Origin: Alphaproteobacteria bacterium
GTDB taxonomy: Bacteria > Pseudomonadota > Alphaproteobacteria > Caulobacterales > Caulobacteraceae
Reading direction: 5' to 3'
NCBI GenBank assembly: GCA_018821435.1
Contig: JAHJME010000015.1
Location: forward strand, 124,001-188,000
DNA: 64,000 nucleotides
Below the pieces are notes generated by a model. It saw only the letters and a list, made by a program, of their open reading frames with translations. It made no database searches and was not told the DNA's origin. Both the position numbers and the translations under genes were made by a program. Numbering within the stretch: the first letter of the stretch is position 1; every line of letters starts with the position of its first letter. This document shows positions 52,304-63,871 of the stretch, one piece after another.

Positions 52304-54460
52304 CTACAGAAAACTATACGGGTCGATGTCGATCGCCACGCGGATCTGCCCGGGCGGTCGGACGCGGGCGCGCCAGGCGGCCATATAGGCCGAGAGGTCC
52401 ACACCCCGGTCCGCCCGGACCAGGAAGCGCTTGCGCCGCCGGCCGCGGATCAGCCCCAGCGGCGCGTCGGCGGGGCCATATACCTCCACCCCCGGCGTAT
52501 TGGGCGCCGCCTGGGCCATGCCCTGCACGAACGCCTCCAGCTGGGTCATGTCGGGCCCGGACGCGATCACCGCCGCCAGCCGGCCGAACGGCGGCAGGCT
52601 GGCCAGTTCCCGTTCGGCCATCTCGGCCGCCACGAACGCGTCGCGGTCCTGGGCCTGCAGCGCCTGCATCACCGCATGCTCCGGGGCATAGGTCTGCAAC
52701 AGCGCCCGGCCCGGCCGGTCCCGCCGCCCCGCCCGCCCCGTCGCCTGGGCCAGCAGCTGATAGGTCCGCTCGGCCGCCCGCAGGTCGCCGCCGCGAAGCC
52801 CGAGGTCGGCGTCCACCACCCCCACCAGGGTCAGGTTCGGGAAATTGTGCCCCTTGGCCGCCGCCTGGGTGGCCACCAGGATGTCGATCTCGCCGGCGGC
52901 CATGGTCTCGACCATCCGCCGCGCCTCGCGCGCATCGAACACCGTGTCGGACGAGAAGACGCTGATCCGCGCGTCGGGGAACAACGCCCGCGCCTCCTCC
53001 TCCACCCGCTCCACCCCCGGCCCGATGGAGACCAGGCTGTCCTTGGCCCCGCAGTGCGGGCAGGCGGTCGGCTTGGGCATCGAGAAGCCGGTCAGGTGGC
53101 AGACCAGGCGGCCGGTATAGCGATGCTCTACCAGCCAGCTGTCGGTGTCGGGCGCGGTCATCCGCTCGCCGCACGCCTTGCACAACACCAGAGGCGCATA
53201 GCCCCGGCGGTTGAGGAACAGCAGGCTCTGCTCGCCCCGTTCCCAGGTCTCGGCCATGGCCGCCACCAGAGGCGGCGACAGCCAGCGCCCGGTCTCGGGC
53301 GGGCTCTCGCGCAGGTCGATAAGGGTGATGTCGGGCAGCCGCGCCGCGCCGTGCCGCGCCGTGAGCTTCAGCCAGCCGTAGCGGCCGGTTTCGGCGTTGC
53401 GCAGGCTCTCCAGCGACGGCGTGGCCGAGGCCAGCACCACCGCCGCGTCCTCGATCCGCCCCCGCACCACCGCCAGGTCGCGGGCGTGATAGATGAAGCC
53501 TTCTTCCTGCTTGAACGAGCCGTCGTGCTCCTCGTCGACGACGATCAGCTTCAGCCGGCGGAACGGCAGGAACAGCGCCGAGCGCGCGCCCACCACGATC
53601 CGGCAGGCCCCGGCGGCCACGGCTTCCCACACCCTGCGCCGCGCCGGCGGGGCGACGTCGGAGTGCCATTCGCCGGGCTGGGCGCCGAAACGGCTGGCGA
53701 CGCGGGCGATCACCGCCTGGGTCAGAGCGATCTCCGGCAGCAGGATCAGCACCTGCGCCTCCGGATCGTGGGCCAGGGCGGCGGCGGCGGCCTCCAGATA
53801 GACTTCGGTCTTGCCCGAGCCCGTGACCCCGTCCAGCAGGGTGACGCCGAACCCGGCCACCGCGGCGGCCTTCAGCACATCGGCGGCCGCCCCCTGGCTT
53901 TCGCTCAGCGTCGCGCCGTGCAGGCTCAGGTCCGGCGGATCGAACCGCGCCTCGGCGACGATGTAGTCCAGCGCCAGGGCGCCCTCGTCCACCAACCCCT
54001 TCACCACGCTCGACGAGACGCCGGCGGCGCGCGCCAGGTCGGCGGGCGGCAGGGGCGTCGTGGCCGCGTCCAACACCTTGGTCCGCGCCGCCGTGGGCCG
54101 GGCGGGCTGGAGGCCGGTGGCGCGCACGACCCGCAGCGGGCGAGGCTTTGGCGCGCGGGCGCCGCGGAGCGCGATGGCCAGCGGCTGCCCAGGCGCATCG
54201 ACGGAATAGCGGGCGGCCCACTGCACGAACTCCACCGTGCCCGGCGGCAGGGGCGGATCGTCCAGCCGCTCGGCCACCGGCTTCAGCGGGCGATTTCCGC
54301 CAAGCGCGTCGCGAACCTGTACCACCACGCCCCGGATCAGCCGGGGTCCCAGGGGCACCGCGACCTGATCGCCGGGCGCCAGGTCCATACCCTCCGGCTC
54401 GGCGTAATCGAACGCCTCTGGCAGCGGCATGGGAAGGAGGACGGAGGCGATGCGGCTCAT
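52304..54460 (-). CDS. priA: primosomal protein N' (replication restart helicase PriA)
   Basis: A 718-residue superfamily 2 DNA helicase that reloads the replisome at stalled forks. Seen: the N-terminal DNA-binding domain, Walker [10 protein letters not shown] (211-219), the DEEH box ([13 protein letters not shown]), and zinc-binding cysteines ([19 protein letters not shown]), with the family region [21 protein letters not shown] ([13 protein letters not shown]) before the C-terminal domain. Length is normal. The ATG at 54460 is near the divergent transaldolase gene (90-base gap). Confidence 0.97.
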   Translation of the reverse strand: MSRIASVLLPMPLPEAFDYAEPEGMDLAPGDQVAVPLGPRLIRGVVVQVRDALGGNRPLKPVAERLDDPPLPPGTVEFVQWAARYSVDAPGQPLAIALRGARAPKPRPLRVVRATGLQPARPTAARTKVLDAATTPLPPADLARAAGVSSSVVKGLVDEGALALDYIVAEARFDPPDLSLHGATLSESQGAAADVLKAAAVAGFGVTLLDGVTGSGKTEVYLEAAAAALAHDPEAQVLILLPEIALTQAVIARVASRFGAQPGEWHSDVAPPARRRVWEAVAAGACRIVVGARSALFLPFRRLKLIVVDEEHDGSFKQEEGFIYHARDLAVVRGRIEDAAVVLASATPSLESLRNAETGRYGWLKLTARHGAARLPDITLIDLRESPPETGRWLSPPLVAAMAETWERGEQSLLFLNRRGYAPLVLCKACGERMTAPDTDSWLVEHRYTGRLVCHLTGFSMPKPTACPHCGAKDSLVSIGPGVERVEEEARALFPDARISVFSSDTVFDAREARRMVETMAAGEIDILVATQAAAKGHNFPNLTLVGVVDADLGLRGGDLRAAERTYQLLAQATGRAGRRDRPGRALLQTYAPEHAVMQALQAQDRDAFVAAEMAERELASLPPFGRLAAVIASGPDMTQLEAFVQGMAQAAPNTPGVEVYGPADAPLGLIRGRRRKRFLVRADRGVDLSAYMAAWRARVRPPGQIRVAIDIDPYSFL

Positions 54461-54550
54461 GTCTGCAGGAGGTGGGTTTTGCGCTTGGGGCCTTCGCAGC
54501 TACAAGCGCCCCGAACAAGATCAAAGATCGCCAAGCTCCAAGGTCAGATA

Positions 54551-55204
54551 ATGCAGCTTTTCCTCGACACCACCGACACCGCCGTCCTGAAGGACCTGGC
54601 CGCCACCGGCCTGGTCGACGGCGTGACCACCAATCCGTCGCTGATCGCCAAGTCCGGCCGCAACATGCTGGAGGTGATCGCCGAGATCTGCGGCGTGATC
54701 GACGGCCCGGTTTCCGCGGAAGTCGCCGCCATGGACCTGCCCGGCATGCTGGCCGAGGGCCGCAAGCTGGCCGGCGTGGCCCCGAACGTCGTGGTGAAGG
54801 TGCCGCTGACCCGCGAGGGCCTGATGGCCACCCGCGAATTCTCGGCCGAGGGCATCCAGACCAACGTCACCCTCTGCTTCTCGGCCGCCCAGGCCCTGCT
54901 GGCCGCCAAGTCGGGCGCCACCTACATCAGCCCCTTCATCGGCCGGCTGGACGATCACGGCGCCACGGGCATGGACCTGATCACCGAGATCCGGGCGATC
55001 TACGACAACTACGACTTCGACACCGAAATCCTGGCCGCCTCGATCCGCTCGCCGGCCCACGTGGCCGAGGCCGCGCTCTCGGGCGCCGACTGCGCGACCA
55101 TCCCGCCGTCGGTCTTCCAGGCGCTTTTCAAGCATCCGTTAACCGAACAGGGGCTCCAACAGTTCATGGCGGACTGGGCCAAGACGGGCCAGTCCATCCT
55201 GTAA
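54551..55204 (+). CDS. small transaldolase (fructose-6-phosphate aldolase/TAL family)
   Basis: A 217-residue TIM barrel of the short transaldolase family, with [29 protein letters not shown] and the Schiff-base lysine Lys83 in [12 protein letters not shown], then [12 protein letters not shown]. It transfers dihydroxyacetone units in the pentose phosphate pathway; transaldolase and fructose-6-phosphate aldolase cannot be told apart with certainty here. ATG 54551 (AAGG upstream) is the only start that fits, though the frame is open upstream. It leads a short run: transaldolase, DUF484, xerC. Confidence 0.92.
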   Translation: MQLFLDTTDTAVLKDLAATGLVDGVTTNPSLIAKSGRNMLEVIAEICGVIDGPVSAEVAAMDLPGMLAEGRKLAGVAPNVVVKVPLTREGLMATREFSAEGIQTNVTLCFSAAQALLAAKSGATYISPFIGRLDDHGATGMDLITEIRAIYDNYDFDTEILAASIRSPAHVAEAALSGADCATIPPSVFQALFKHPLTEQGLQQFMADWAKTGQSIL

Positions 55205-55217
55205 GGGTTCGAGACGC

Positions 55218-55970
55218 ATGGACGGGTCGCAGGGTGAGTTCTCTTTCGGCGAGGCCCCTGCGGCTGCGCCAGCGAAGTCCAGGCCGTCCCAGCGCGCGAG
55301 CGCGCTGGTCCCCTTCCCTGACGCCGCGCCCGATCCCTCCGCGATCCGCCGCTTCCTGGCGGACAATCCCGACTTCCTGAAAGCCGACGCGGGCCTGCTG
55401 GCCGAACTGGGCCTGACCGTCGCCGGCGGCAACGTGGTCGAGTTCGCCCCCATGGCCCGCGTCCACGCCGCCCACCAGCGCGAGGCCGAGCAGCGCGCCA
55501 TGCTGGAAGAGACGGCCCGCGCCAATTTCGCCGCCCAGGCCCAGACCCACGGCGCCGTCGTCGACTTGCTGGACGCCCGCAACCTGTCGGACCTCGCCCG
55601 CCGGGTGGACGACATGGCCCGCACCCGGTTCGGCCTGGCCGCCGGGATCGTCGCCCTGGAGAGCGAGGGCCTGCCCCCCGCCGGCTGGAAGCACCTGGTC
55701 GAGGGTCAGGTCGACCTGATCCTGGACGGCCCGCGCCGTATGGCCCGCATGGGCTTCGCGCCCACCGCGCTCGGCCTCTTCGATCCCGAGGTCGGCGAGA
55801 TCCAGTCGACGGCCATGGTCCGCATGGCGATCTGGGAGCCGTCGCGCCAGGGCCTGTTGGCCTTCGGGTCGGTCAATCCCGACGATTTCACCCCGGACAT
55901 GGGCGCCGAACTGGTCGCGTTCCTGGCCCGCGTGGTCGAACGCACGGCGGAGCGATGGCCGCTCCTCTGA
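55218..55970 (+). CDS. DUF484 family protein
   Basis: A 250-residue GAF-like protein of the DUF484 family, which often lies directly before xerC. Seen: IRRFLADNPDFLKADAGLLA at the start, a coiled-coil with MARVHAAHQREAEQRAMLEE, and the C-terminal region LLAFGSVNPDDFTPDMGAEL then VAFLARVVERTAERW. The function is unknown. ATG 55218 lies 13 bases after the transaldolase stop. Its last 16 bases overlap xerC, so the two are probably translationally coupled. Confidence 0.88.
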   Translation: MDGSQGEFSFGEAPAAAPAKSRPSQRASALVPFPDAAPDPSAIRRFLADNPDFLKADAGLLAELGLTVAGGNVVEFAPMARVHAAHQREAEQRAMLEETARANFAAQAQTHGAVVDLLDARNLSDLARRVDDMARTRFGLAAGIVALESEGLPPAGWKHLVEGQVDLILDGPRRMARMGFAPTALGLFDPEVGEIQSTAMVRMAIWEPSRQGLLAFGSVNPDDFTPDMGAELVAFLARVVERTAERWPLL

Positions 55971-56881
55971 CCGCCGCCCAGGCCCGGACGGCCTGGCTGG
56001 AACACCTGGAGCACGAACGCCGGTCCTCCCCGCGTACGCTGGAGGCCTATGGCTTCGCGGCGGCCCGCTACATCTTCTTCCTGGAACAGCACCGGGGCGA
56101 GAGCCTGACGGTCCCTGGCCTGACCACCGTCACGGCGGGCGAGCTGCGCGCGTGGCTGGCGCACCTGCGGTCCGGCGACCATCCGCTGTCGCCCCGCTCG
56201 CTCAGCCAGTCGCTGTCGGCGATCCGCACCTTCCACCGCTTCCTGGACCGCCGGCTGGACGCCCCCAATTCGGCGGTCACCCTGGTGCGCGGCCCGCGCG
56301 TGAAGCCCGGCGTCCCGCGCCCGATCACCGAGGACCAGGCCGCAGGCCTGCTGGAAGAGCCGTCGCTCGACCCCGACCGCGAGTCCTGGGAGGCCGCCCG
56401 CGACCAAGCGGTGCTGACCCTGCTGTACGGCTGCGGCCTGCGGATCTCGGAGGGGCTGTCGCTGAAACGCTCGGACGCGCCGCTAAGCGACGTGCTGCGG
56501 ATCACCGGCAAGGGGTCGAAGACCCGGATGGTGCCCGTCCTGCCCGCCGTGCGCGAGGCCGTGGACGCCTACCTGGCCGAGGTTCCGTTCGTGCTGGCGC
56601 CCGACGGCCCGCTATTCCTGGCCAAGCGCGGCGGACGCTTGAGCCCTCGCCACGTCCAGCAGACCGTGCAGAACCTGCGCGGCCGCCTGGGCCTGCCCGC
56701 CAGCGCCACGCCGCACGCGCTGCGCCATTCGTTCGCCACCCACCTGCTGGGGGCCGGCGCGGATCTTCGCTCGATCCAGGAATTGTTGGGCCACGCCTCC
56801 CTGTCGACCACCCAGCGCTATACTGAGGTCGACGCGGCCGCGCTGCTGGGCGCCTACAACCAGGCCCACCCCCACGCCTGA
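55955..56881 (+). CDS. xerC: site-specific tyrosine recombinase XerC
   Basis: A 308-residue tyrosine recombinase that with XerD resolves chromosome dimers at dif. The SAM-like N-terminal domain is followed by the catalytic domain: Arg in YGCGLRISEGLSLK, Lys in GKGSKTRMVPV, HALRHSFATHLL (His-x-x-Arg), His in LLGHASLSTTQRY, and the nucleophile Tyr in the same segment. No phage or integron genes surround it, and the DUF484 neighbour is typical of the housekeeping copy. It overlaps DUF484 by 16 bases. Confidence 0.96.
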   Translation: MAAPLTAAQARTAWLEHLEHERRSSPRTLEAYGFAAARYIFFLEQHRGESLTVPGLTTVTAGELRAWLAHLRSGDHPLSPRSLSQSLSAIRTFHRFLDRRLDAPNSAVTLVRGPRVKPGVPRPITEDQAAGLLEEPSLDPDRESWEAARDQAVLTLLYGCGLRISEGLSLKRSDAPLSDVLRITGKGSKTRMVPVLPAVREAVDAYLAEVPFVLAPDGPLFLAKRGGRLSPRHVQQTVQNLRGRLGLPASATPHALRHSFATHLLGAGADLRSIQELLGHASLSTTQRYTEVDAAALLGAYNQAHPHA

Positions 56882-56888
56882 CGGCGGA

Positions 56889-57149
56889 TCAGTCGGCGTT
56901 GCGGAAGGTGGTGCGGCCCTCGTTCGGGGTGCGCGTCAGGTGGCAGGGGCGGCCACGCTTGTCGATGACCGCGATATCGCGGCCCTTGGGGCTGTCCAGC
57001 ACGATCATCGGCAGGCGCTTGCCCGTACGCTCGGCGATGTAATAGGGCGCCGGCCGGCAGCGGATCGGCGTGGCGCGGTCCTGCATGTTCGCGGCGCTGG
57101 GCTGCGCCGAGGCCAGCATCACGGCGATGGCGATGGAGGCCGGATCCAC
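56889..57149 (-). CDS. small exported protein of unknown function (86 residues)
   Basis: GTG 57149 opens an 86-residue frame: a hydrophobic start (SIAIAVMLASAQPSAA) that looks like a signal peptide, then a basic globular part with two Cys (RCRPAP, RPCHLTRTPN) that could form a disulphide in the periplasm. It overlaps the stop of the next upstream gene by one base (TAGTG), so coupling is likely. Family not recognised. Confidence 0.65.
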   Translation of the reverse strand: MDPASIAIAVMLASAQPSAANMQDRATPIRCRPAPYYIAERTGKRLPMIVLDSPKGRDIAVIDKRGRPCHLTRTPNEGRTTFRNAD

Positions 57150-57436
57150 TAGCGCCCCACCTCATAGCCGACCACGACCGGCGCGGCGCACCCATCGACC
57201 GTCCGCAGCACGGCCTTCTCGTGATTGGCCTTGGGCAGCTTGCCCAGGTTCGCCATCTTCGCCTTGCCGTCCTGGCGGTAGAGCAGCGCCGGGTCGGCGA
57301 TCTCGTAGCGGCCATTGGACTTGCAGACGGGCCGCGCGGCGGAATCGATCATCGCCATGTGCGGCCGCGCATCGGCGGCCGACACCGGGGCCGTCGGCGT
57401 GGCGGCGACGGTCATGACGGCGAGCAGCACGAGCAT
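57149..57436 (-). CDS. small exported protein of unknown function (95 residues)
   Basis: ATG 57436 opens a 95-residue frame with a clear signal peptide (MLVLLAVMTVAATPTAPVSA, cleavage about residue 20-21). The mature part is short and basic, with two Cys (RPVCKSNGRYE, VDGCAAPVV). It ends in TAG overlapping the GTG of its neighbour. The two have similar size, secretion signal and paired cysteines and may be partners. Three ATTGCAG copies (57435, 57463, 57485) lie in and before its start, which may be chance. Confidence 0.65.
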   Translation of the reverse strand: MLVLLAVMTVAATPTAPVSAADARPHMAMIDSAARPVCKSNGRYEIADPALLYRQDGKAKMANLGKLPKANHEKAVLRTVDGCAAPVVVGYEVGR

Positions 57437-57562
57437 TGCAGCGTCCCCCTCTGCGCAACAGGATTGCAGCAGGCTGCCACCACAATTGCAGGCCGCCTAA
57501 TTAAGATTCAGCCACGTTGTACAGTTTTTACTGTTCGCTGTCTCGAGGCCGCGAAAGCGGGC

Positions 57563-57984
57563 TCATCCGCGCACGAACCGGAGCCAGGCGACGCCGCCGT
57601 CCTCGCCGGCCTCGGCGCACCGGAAGCCCTCACGCCGGTAGAAAGCCTGGGCGCCGTTGTTGGCCGCCTGGCATTTGAGCGACAGCCGGCCGCCGGCGGC
57701 CGCTAGCACGTGGTCCAGCAGGGCCTTGCCGATGCCTCGGCCGCGCTCGGTCACATAAAGCGAGTGCAGGAACAATTGCGGCCGGTACAGCGCGGCCATG
57801 CCGACGATCCGGCCGGCCTCGATGGCGACGAAGATCTCCTCGTCGCGGGCGGCGGCCAGGAAGTCCTCGGCCCGGTGCCGCTCGGGCGGGACCCAGGTGA
57901 AGGTGTCGCTGAGCACGCGCACGTAGAGGCCGGCGCAGACCGCCAGCTCGTCCGCGCGCGCGCGGCGGAGCGTCAGACCGTCGG

Positions 57985-58003
<19 letters not shown>
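57563..58003 (-). CDS. GNAT family N-acetyltransferase
   Basis: A 146-residue acetyltransferase. The acetyl-CoA pyrophosphate loop is VTERGRGIGKALLDHVLAAA and the C-terminal part is NNGAQAFYRREGFRCAE. The acceptor is unknown. Its first 19 bases overlap the 3' end of lpdA, so it is the last gene of the odh operon and may be translated by coupling. It is not part of the usual core complex. Confidence 0.85.
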
Positions 58004-59394
<1,391 letters not shown>

Positions 59395-59395
59395 T

Positions 59396-59554
59396 TTAGT
59401 CTTCCAGGTCGTTTGGGGGTTCGGACGCGGCGGGAGATATCACCAGCCTGCCGCCGTCCTTTTCCAGCTGAACTTCATCGCCCGGCATCTCGAAGCCGGG
59501 CGGGAAGACGAGAATCTGGCCGCCGTCCTCCGCCTCGATCAGCTGGGTACGCAC
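59396..59554 (-). CDS. AbrB/MazE-like small protein inside the 2-oxoglutarate dehydrogenase operon
   Basis: A 52-residue frame, GTG 59554 to TAA 59396. The sequence MRTQLIEAEDGGQILVFPPG then FEMPGDEVQLEKDGGRLVIS matches the swapped-hairpin AbrB/MazE/VapB antitoxin pattern (hydrophobic-IPxGFxLPGDEV-like core with a closing VxIxP strand). It begins 3 bases after the sucB stop and ends 1 base before lpdA, so it is embedded in the operon. No PIN-domain or other toxin gene is adjacent. It could be a repressor of this operon or an orphan antitoxin. The open frame and tight packing support a real gene. Confidence 0.75.
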   Translation of the reverse strand: MRTQLIEAEDGGQILVFPPGFEMPGDEVQLEKDGGRLVISPAASEPPNDLED

Positions 59555-59557
59555 GGC

Positions 59558-60790
59558 TCAGATGTCCAGCAGCAGCCGGCGCGGATCTTCGAGCGCTTCC
59601 TTCACGTGGACCAGGAAGGTAACCGCGCCCTTGCCGTCGACGATCCGGTGATCGTAGCTGACCGCCAGGTACATCATCGGCCGGATCACGATCTGGCCCT
59701 TCTCGACCACCGGCCGGTCCTGGATCTTGTGCATGCCCAGGATGCCCGACTGCGGCGCGTTCAGGATCGGCGTCGACATCAGCGAGCCATAGATGCCGCC
59801 GTTCGAGATGGTGAAGGTCCCGCCCTGCAGGTCCTCCAGCGTCAGGGCGCCGTCGCGGGCCTTCTTGCCCAGGGCCGCGATCTCCTTCTCGATGTCGGAG
59901 AGGCTCATGGCGTCGGCGTCGCGCACCACCGGCGTGACCAGGCCCTTCTCGGTGCCGACCGCGACCGAGATGTCGTAGTGGTTCTTGTAGATCAGGTCCG
60001 TGCCGTCGATCTCGGCGTTGACCTCGGGCACCTGCTTCAGGCCGTGGATCACCGCCTTCACGAAGAAGGACATGAAGCCCAGCTTCACGCCGTGCTTCTT
60101 CTCGAACGCGTCCTTGTACTCGTTGCGCAGCCCCATCACGGCCGTCATGTCCACCTCGTTGAAGGTGGTCAGCATGGCGGCGGCGTTCTGGGCCTCCTTC
60201 AGCCGGCGCGCGATGGTCTGGCGCAGGCGGGTCATCTTCACGCGTTCTTCGCGCTCGTGGATCGCGCGCGGGGCGACCGGCGCGGCCGGGGCGGTGGGCG
60301 CCGAGGCGCGGGCTTCGAGGGCGGCCAGGGCGTCGCCCTTGGTGACGCGGCCGTCCTTGCCGGTGCCGGCGATCGCGCCCGCGTCCAGCTTGTTTTCGGC
60401 GACGACCCGCTGGGCCGAGGGGGCCAGCACGGGTTCGGCCGCGGCCTTGGCCGGCGCGGCGACCGGCGCGGGGGCCGGTTCAGGCTTCGGCGCGGGGGCG
60501 GGCGCCGGGGCGGCTTCGGCCTTGGGCGCCGCGGCCTTGGGGGCCGGGGCGGCCGCGCCGTCGCTGATCTTGCCCAGCAGGGCGCCCGGCTCGACCGTGG
60601 CGCCTTCCTCGGCGGTGATCTCGGCCAGCACGCCGTCCGACGGCGAGGCCACTTCCAGGCTCACCTTGTCGGTTTCCAGCTCGACCAGGATCTCGTCCTT
60701 GCGGACCGCATCGCCGGCCTTCTTCGCCCAGCGCGCCACCGTAGCTTCGGTGACGGACTCACCGAGGGCGGGGGTCATGATGTCGGCCAT
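59558..60790 (-). CDS. sucB: dihydrolipoamide succinyltransferase (E2) of 2-oxoglutarate dehydrogenase
   Basis: A 410-residue E2 subunit. The N-terminal lipoyl domain has the modified lysine Lys42 ([17 protein letters not shown]), followed by a Pro/Ala/Glu linker, the E3-binding domain ([20 protein letters not shown]), and the catalytic core with [16 protein letters not shown] (catalytic His and Asp). It transfers succinyl groups to CoA. It lies 46 bases after sucA and is followed by the AbrB-like gene. Confidence 0.97.
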   Translation of the reverse strand: MADIMTPALGESVTEATVARWAKKAGDAVRKDEILVELETDKVSLEVASPSDGVLAEITAEEGATVEPGALLGKISDGAAAPAPKAAAPKAEAAPAPAPAPKPEPAPAPVAAPAKAAAEPVLAPSAQRVVAENKLDAGAIAGTGKDGRVTKGDALAALEARASAPTAPAAPVAPRAIHEREERVKMTRLRQTIARRLKEAQNAAAMLTTFNEVDMTAVMGLRNEYKDAFEKKHGVKLGFMSFFVKAVIHGLKQVPEVNAEIDGTDLIYKNHYDISVAVGTEKGLVTPVVRDADAMSLSDIEKEIAALGKKARDGALTLEDLQGGTFTISNGGIYGSLMSTPILNAPQSGILGMHKIQDRPVVEKGQIVIRPMMYLAVSYDHRIVDGKGAVTFLVHVKEALEDPRRLLLDI

Positions 60791-60836
60791 TGGGGGGTAG
60801 GCTCCTTAGGTCTCTCGTGGTCGTACGGGACAGGGT

Positions 60837-63788
60837 TTAGGCGAAGGCTTCCGTGAGGAAGGTCTCGAGCTCTTTCAGGTGGCGGCTCATCAGGCCGGCG
60901 GCGGTGGACGCCGAGGCCGGACGGCCCACGTAGCGGGCGCGCTTGGCCTTGATGCTCATACGCTCCAGCGTCAGTTCCAACCAGGGATCGACGAACTGCC
61001 AGCCGCCCATGTTCTTGGGCTCTTCCTGGCACCAGACCAGCTCGGCGTTCTTGAAGCGCTTCAGCTCGTTCGTCAGCGACTTCAGCGGCCACGGATAGAA
61101 CTGTTCCAGGCGCAGGATGTAGACGTCCTCGCGCCCGCTCTTGGCCCGCTGTTCGACCAGGTCGAAGTAGACCTTGCCCGAGCAGACGATGACGCGGTTG
61201 ATCTTGTCGTCGGCCTGGAGCGTCACGCCGCCGACGTCGCAGCCGGCCTCGGCCCCGTCGATCATCACCCGGTGGAAGCCGGTGCCCTCGGCGAAGTCCT
61301 CGATGGTCGAGACCGCCCGCTTGTGGCGCAGCAGGCTCTTGGGCGTCATCACGATCAGCGGCTTGCGGAATTCCCGCAGCAGCTGGCGGCGGAGCGCGTG
61401 GAAGTAGTTGGCCGGGGTCGTGCAGTTGACCACCTGCATGTTGTCTTCCGCGCACAGCTGCAGGAAGCGCTCGAGGCGGGCGGACGAGTGCTCCGGACCC
61501 TGGCCCTCGTAGCCGTGCGGCAGCAGCATCACCAGGCCGCTCATCCGCAGCCACTTCCGCTCGCCCGAGCAGATGAACTGGTCGATGACCACCTGGGCGC
61601 CGTTCACGAAGTCGCCGAACTGGGCTTCCCACATGGTCAGCGTATCGGGGTCGGTCAGCGAGAAGCCGTACTCGAAGCCCAGCACCGCCTCTTCCGACAG
61701 CGCCGAATCCAGCACCTCGAAGTGGGCCTGGTTGGGACCCAGGTTGCGCAGTGGGAAATAGGTCTCCTCGGTCGTCTGGTCGACGATGCCCGAGTGGCGC
61801 TGGCTGAACGTGCCGCGCACGCTGTCCTGGCCGGACAGGCGCACGGGATAGCCCTGGTCCAGCAGGGTGGCGAAGGCGAGGGACTCGCCCGTCGACCAGT
61901 CGATGCCGCGGCCGGTGTCGATGGCTTCGCGACGGCCGGCGATCACGCGCTCCACGGTCTTGTGCGGAGTCACCCGCTCCGGGATCGTCGTCATCTTGCG
62001 GCCGAGGTCGATCAGCTTCTGCTTCGACACGCCGGTGGCGAAGCGCTCGTCGCCGGAGGGCAGCTTCAGGCCCGACCACTTGCCGTCCAGCCAGTCGGCC
62101 TTGTTGGCCTTGTACGCCTTGCCGCCGTCGAACTCCTCGTCGAGGAACTTGTCGAACTCGCCGACCCAGCCGTCCACGTCGGCCTGGCTGGCGACGCCCT
62201 CGGCGATCAGCCGCTGGGCGTAGAGATCGCGAACCGTCGGGTGGTTCTTGATCTTCGCGTACATCAGCGGCTGGGTCATCGTGGGGTCGTCCCCCTCGTT
62301 GTGACCGAAGCGCCGGTAGCAGAACATGTCGAGGACGACGTCCTTGCCGAACAGCTGGCGGTATTCGGTGCCGACCTTGGCCGCGAACACCACGGCTTCC
62401 GGGTCGTCGCCGTTCACGTGGAAGATCGGGGTTTCCACCATCAGCGCCACGTCGGTCGGATAGGGCGACGAGCGGCTGTTCTTCGGGCTGGTGGTGAAGC
62501 CGATCTGGTTATTGACCACGAAGTGCATGGTCCCGCCGACGCCGTAGCCGCGCAGGCCCGACAGCGCGAAGCACTCGGCCACAACGCCTTGGCCGGCGAA
62601 CGCCGCGTCGCCGTGCAGCAGCAGCGGCAGCACGTGGCCGCGGCCCGCGTTCGGCTGGTCGCGCAGGGTGAACGCCTGCTTGGCGCGCACCTTGCCCACC
62701 ACGACCGGGTTGACGATCTCCAGGTGCGAGGGGTTGGCGGTCAGCGACAGGTGGACGCTGTTGCCGTCGAACTCACGGTCCGACGAGGCGCCCAGGTGGT
62801 ACTTCACGTCGCCCGAGCCCTGCACGTCGCTTGGCAGGGACGAGCCGCCTTGGAATTCGTGGAAGATCACGTGGTACGGCTTGCCCATCACGGCGGCCAG
62901 CACGTTCAGCCGGCCGCGGTGCGGCATGCCGATGACGATGTCTTTCATCCCCAGCGCGCCGCCGCGCTTGATGATCTGTTCCAGCGCCGGGACCATCGCC
63001 TCGCCGCCGTCCAGGCCGAAGCGCTTGGTGCCGGGGAAGCGGCGGTGGAGGAACTGTTCGAAGCCCTGCGTCTCGATCAGCTTCTTCAGGATGGCGACCT
63101 TGCCCTCCTTGGAGAAGACGATCTCCTTGTCGCGGCCCTCGATCCGCTCCTGCAGCCAGGCCTTCTCCTTCGGATCGGAGATGTGCATGTACTGCACGCC
63201 GACGCTGCCGCAGTAGGTGCGGCGCAGGATCTCCAGGATCTCGCGGATGCTGGCCGTCTCCAGGCCCAGCACGAAGTCCAGGAAGATCGGGCGCTCGAAG
63301 TCGGGCTCGGCGAAGCCGTAGGTCGACGGGTCCAGCTCGGAGGCGTCGCCCGGCGTGGCGGCCAGGCCCAGCGGGTCCAGGTTGGCCTTCAGGTGCCCGC
63401 GCATCCGGTACGCGCGGATCATCATGATGGCGCGCAGGCTGTCCAGGGTGGCGGCGCGGACCTCGTCCACCGAGGCGGTGGGCTTCTTGTCGGCGATCGC
63501 CTTGCCCAGCTTGGCTTCCACCGCCGGCCACAGGCCGTCGATGGCGCTCATCCAGTCGGGGCGCGGACCGATGGTCTCGGGCTTGGTCCAGGCCGGCTTT
63601 GCGGCGGCGCGGACCACGTCGGACTTGCCGTCCAGCAGCGAGGCGAAGAACGCCTGCCACGAGGGCTCGACCGACGTCGGGTCGGCCGCCCATTTCGCAT
63701 AGAGATCCTCCACGAAGGCCGCATTGCCGCCGTACAGGAAAGAGGTTTCGGCCATCACGTCGTTGATGAGGCCCGCGTCGTCCGCCAT
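60837..63788 (-). CDS. sucA: 2-oxoglutarate dehydrogenase E1 component
   Basis: A 983-residue thiamine-diphosphate enzyme that decarboxylates 2-oxoglutarate and loads E2. It begins with the E2-docking segment (SFLYGGNAAFVEDLYAKWAA). Later features are MGMPHRGRLNVLA-like IVIGMPHRGRLNVLAAV and the ThDP loop GDAAFAGQGVVAEC. It also has RFGHNEGDDPTMTQPLMY, and near the C-terminus RLERFLQLCAEDNMQVVNC. I start at ATG 63788 (MADDAGLIND); the frame is open nine codons upstream. Part of sucD-sucA-sucB-lpd. Confidence 0.97.
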   Translation of the reverse strand: MADDAGLINDVMAETSFLYGGNAAFVEDLYAKWAADPTSVEPSWQAFFASLLDGKSDVVRAAAKPAWTKPETIGPRPDWMSAIDGLWPAVEAKLGKAIADKKPTASVDEVRAATLDSLRAIMMIRAYRMRGHLKANLDPLGLAATPGDASELDPSTYGFAEPDFERPIFLDFVLGLETASIREILEILRRTYCGSVGVQYMHISDPKEKAWLQERIEGRDKEIVFSKEGKVAILKKLIETQGFEQFLHRRFPGTKRFGLDGGEAMVPALEQIIKRGGALGMKDIVIGMPHRGRLNVLAAVMGKPYHVIFHEFQGGSSLPSDVQGSGDVKYHLGASSDREFDGNSVHLSLTANPSHLEIVNPVVVGKVRAKQAFTLRDQPNAGRGHVLPLLLHGDAAFAGQGVVAECFALSGLRGYGVGGTMHFVVNNQIGFTTSPKNSRSSPYPTDVALMVETPIFHVNGDDPEAVVFAAKVGTEYRQLFGKDVVLDMFCYRRFGHNEGDDPTMTQPLMYAKIKNHPTVRDLYAQRLIAEGVASQADVDGWVGEFDKFLDEEFDGGKAYKANKADWLDGKWSGLKLPSGDERFATGVSKQKLIDLGRKMTTIPERVTPHKTVERVIAGRREAIDTGRGIDWSTGESLAFATLLDQGYPVRLSGQDSVRGTFSQRHSGIVDQTTEETYFPLRNLGPNQAHFEVLDSALSEEAVLGFEYGFSLTDPDTLTMWEAQFGDFVNGAQVVIDQFICSGERKWLRMSGLVMLLPHGYEGQGPEHSSARLERFLQLCAEDNMQVVNCTTPANYFHALRRQLLREFRKPLIVMTPKSLLRHKRAVSTIEDFAEGTGFHRVMIDGAEAGCDVGGVTLQADDKINRVIVCSGKVYFDLVEQRAKSGREDVYILRLEQFYPWPLKSLTNELKRFKNAELVWCQEEPKNMGGWQFVDPWLELTLERMSIKAKRARYVGRPASASTAAGLMSRHLKELETFLTEAFA

Positions 63789-63871
63789 GTCCTTCGCCTT
63801 CCGGGGCGGGCCCACGGACTTCGGAAGAAGGAGCCGAGCGCGGACCGCCCTAAACCGTCATGTATGGCGCC

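Noticed and set aside
55955..56881. XerC as a mark of an integrated mobile element
   Set aside because: It sits after DUF484 in the normal housekeeping order, and no phage, integron or attachment-site sequence is around it.
57435..57491. Three ATTGCAG copies as a designed repeat or operator
   Set aside because: Spacing is irregular (28 and 22 bases) and the motif is short, so chance is likely.
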